DNA of 64,000 nucleotides from Paragorgia papillata (lineage: Eukaryota > Cnidaria > Anthozoa > Scleralcyonacea > Coralliidae): NCBI GenBank assembly GCA_035771165.1, contig JAWNZC010000003.1, positions 762,501-826,500 of the forward strand, given 5' to 3'. The notes beneath the pieces are model-generated. The model searched no databases, was not told the DNA's origin, and worked only from the letters and a program-made list of their open reading frames with translations. This document shows, piece after piece, positions 62,335 through 64,000 of the stretch (the first letter of the stretch is position 1; every line of letters starts with the position of its first letter). Both the position numbers and the translations under genes were made by a program.

Positions 62335-63290
62335 ACGATTTTCAGGGTTCTATTCTATACGATTGTTTCAAATTCACATATCTTGTACATAATTTAACGT
62401 TCTATCTGACTGTACGAGTTTCGTTAATGGCACAAACCTACAGACGATTCAGGGATACTTTAAAATGATTGCGTTTGACCGTACGCCAAGTGATGCATAA
62501 TAATGCAATTTGATAAGTTTGCGCTCATCTCAGTTCAAATAGATTTTTTCCCGTTGCTATTCTATACGATTTGTTCTAATTCACATACGTTGAACAGAAT
62601 TTAACGCTCTATCTAACCGTGCAAGTTTCCCAAATGGCACAAACCTACAGACGATTCAGAGATATACTTTAAATATGACCGCGTTTGACCGTACGCCAAG
62701 TAAATAGCGTAATAATGCAATTTGATATTTGCGCTCATGTCAGTTCAAATAGCCTTTTCTCCGTTGCTATTCTATACATGTTTTCTAATTCACATATGTT
62801 GTATAGAATTTAACGCTCTATCTAACTGTAGAAGTTTCGTGAATGGCAAACCTACAGACGATTCAGGGGTATACTTTAAACACGCCGGCGGTATCCGGTT
62901 GCTCAACTGCAATGAAGATATATCCTAAATTCCCAATACGGCTGCTAGCCGTTAAATTCTATATTTCCGACAAAGTTTTTGACTAAAACACTATGCTTTT
63001 TCGGGGTTCTATTCTATACGATTTTTTCTAATTCACATATGTTGTAGAGTGTTTAACGCTCTATCTAACTGTACAAGTTTCGTGAATGGCACAAACCTAC
63101 AGACGATTCAGGGATACTTTAAATATGACTGATTGCGTTTGACCCGATAATTTCCATTTGATATTTGGCGCTCATCTCAGTTCAAATCCATTTTTCAACG
63201 TTGCTATTCTATTTTTTCTAATTCATATTTGTTGTCCAGAATTAACGCTCTATCTAACGGTATAAGTTTCCAAAATGGCACAAACCTACA
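62335..63290. repeat. About 210-bp tandem repeat, five units
   Basis: Units begin TTGCTATTCTATACGATTT near 62347, 62556, 62766, 63007 and 63201 and include TGGCACAAACCTACAGACGA and TTTGACCGTACGCC. Spacing 194-241 bases. Confidence 0.9.
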
Positions 63291-63521
63291 GATGATTCAG
63301 GGGTCTTTAGACCCGCGGTGTCCGGCTCGACAGCCGTATTGGCATATACCTTCATGCAGTTATGCACTAAAACATTTCGGAGACAGGGGATATTGCTGAT
63401 AAAATTGGTAAGTATTTTTAACGTGACTTATAGTAAACTTGTGAGTGTGATCTACCACAGTTTTTGTGAGTCATGATAAAAAAATTATTTTGGTCAAAGA
63501 ACGTGTACTTTCTCTTTAATT

Positions 63522-63640
63522 ATCTTATAAGATCTCGCTAAAATCTTGTAAGATCTACGTGTAAAAATCTTATAAGATTTTTCTTAAGATCTTACAAGAT
63601 CACACAAGATCTTACAAGATCTTGACAAGATTCTCACAGT
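63522..63640. repeat. AAGATCTTACAAGATC palindromic repeat
   Basis: About eight copies of TCTTRTAAGAT/ATCTTACAAGAT in alternating form directly before the element's right end. Confidence 0.88.
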
Positions 63641-63660
63641 GCTGGGTTTGGCGCAGATAC

Positions 63661-64000
63661 ATGTACGCATAGCGGACCTTTTGTTTTATCTGTAGTTGAT
63701 CCAACGTAAAGACAAAATGGATAAGACATCATTTTTTTAATGTTAAGCAATCCTCTTTCTTCAACTAATTTTATTTTGAGCATTCTGTAACGATCGAGTC
63801 AATACTAACAGTTCCAGAATCAAACGGTATCAGTGCACCCGTCACTCCTCGCAATGAGATATGAAACGATGATATAATCGATTTTTTAAATTGCCTTTGA
63901 CTTTTAATAGGTGCAAAACAAAACAACGAACCACTCCCTTGTCCTTCTCATTGAATGGGTTCAGTGGTTAACAACTCAGTGTTCGTGTCCCCTCGAACTT
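63661..64000. other. No recognised gene
   Basis: Nothing identified to the window end. Confidence 0.3.

Larger units (their letters stand above)
62063..63660. mobile_element. Helentron-like element, second copy
   Basis: GTATCTGCGC at 62063-62072 and GCGCAGATAC at 63651-63660, preceded by the same ATTTTT flank as the copy at 45492 and followed by ATGTACGCATAGCG. Shares the left 40 bases, a GATGGAAACGAGTAT block and the GGTAAGTATTTTxxA...TCTACxACAGTTTT block with the first copy. Filled with about 210-bp tandem repeats instead of the OTU fragment. Confidence 0.55.

Overview
The window looks like intron-bearing metazoan DNA, most likely from a marine invertebrate. A cnidarian is my first guess and a sponge or bivalve is possible. 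The reasons are spliced genes with GT-AG introns, Polinton-type polymerases, DIRS/PAT and Ngaro tyrosine-recombinase retroelements, a Jockey/CR1-like non-LTR element, many MITEs, AT-rich microsatellites and an 18S rRNA scrap. I see no convincing ordinary host gene. Almost all of the 64 kb is nested mobile and virus-like DNA, much of it decayed.

Layout. 0.4-0.75 kb: L1-type ORF1p scrap. 1.3-14.7 kb: Polinton-1, frameshifted, with an unknown ORF, integrase and deoxynucleoside kinase on the minus strand, several small proteins, a zinc-finger nuclease, a zinc-ribbon protein and protein-primed DNA polymerase B on the plus strand, and a C2H2 gene on the minus strand. Its polymerase is cut by two DNA transposons with clean target duplications (8 bp and TTAA). 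15-17.2 kb: small foldback elements and a pentanucleotide repeat. 17.33-30.90 kb: a PAT-like DIRS retroelement with split direct repeats, a spliced gag and a broken RT/RNase H and ALOG-type recombinase. A 7.73 kb two-gene DNA transposon with a perfect 9-bp target duplication is nested in it. 30.9-36.7 kb: gene scraps, a second copy of the Polinton-1 end, and a head-to-head inverted repeat carrying P2X7-C-like exons, broken by a hAT-like MITE.

37.2-38.3 kb: tandem paralogues of a small unknown gene with CRE/TATA promoters. 38.5-41.6 kb: mariner-type MITEs and a large nested inverted structure around a 418-bp near-perfect palindrome. 41.6-44.85 kb: a non-LTR retrotransposon with an inverted 5' end and a tRNA-like piece. 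45-61.7 kb: a second, AT-rich virus-like element (SET-domain gene, small ORFs, a second Polinton-type polymerase, lysine-rich coil proteins). It is broken by a Helentron-like element inside the SET gene, by a complete Ngaro retroelement inside the polymerase, and by a THAP-DDE transposase joined to a second Ngaro. 61.77-61.95 kb: antisense 18S rRNA fragment. 62.06-63.66 kb: a second Helentron-like copy with about 210-bp tandem repeats.

The nesting gives a relative history: virus-like elements first, then retroelements and cut-and-paste elements landing in them. The two most unusual things are the 7.73 kb transposon at 19640-27369 (transposase-like multi-exon gene plus a HIRAN-like partner, convergent) and the AT-rich SET/polymerase virus-like element.
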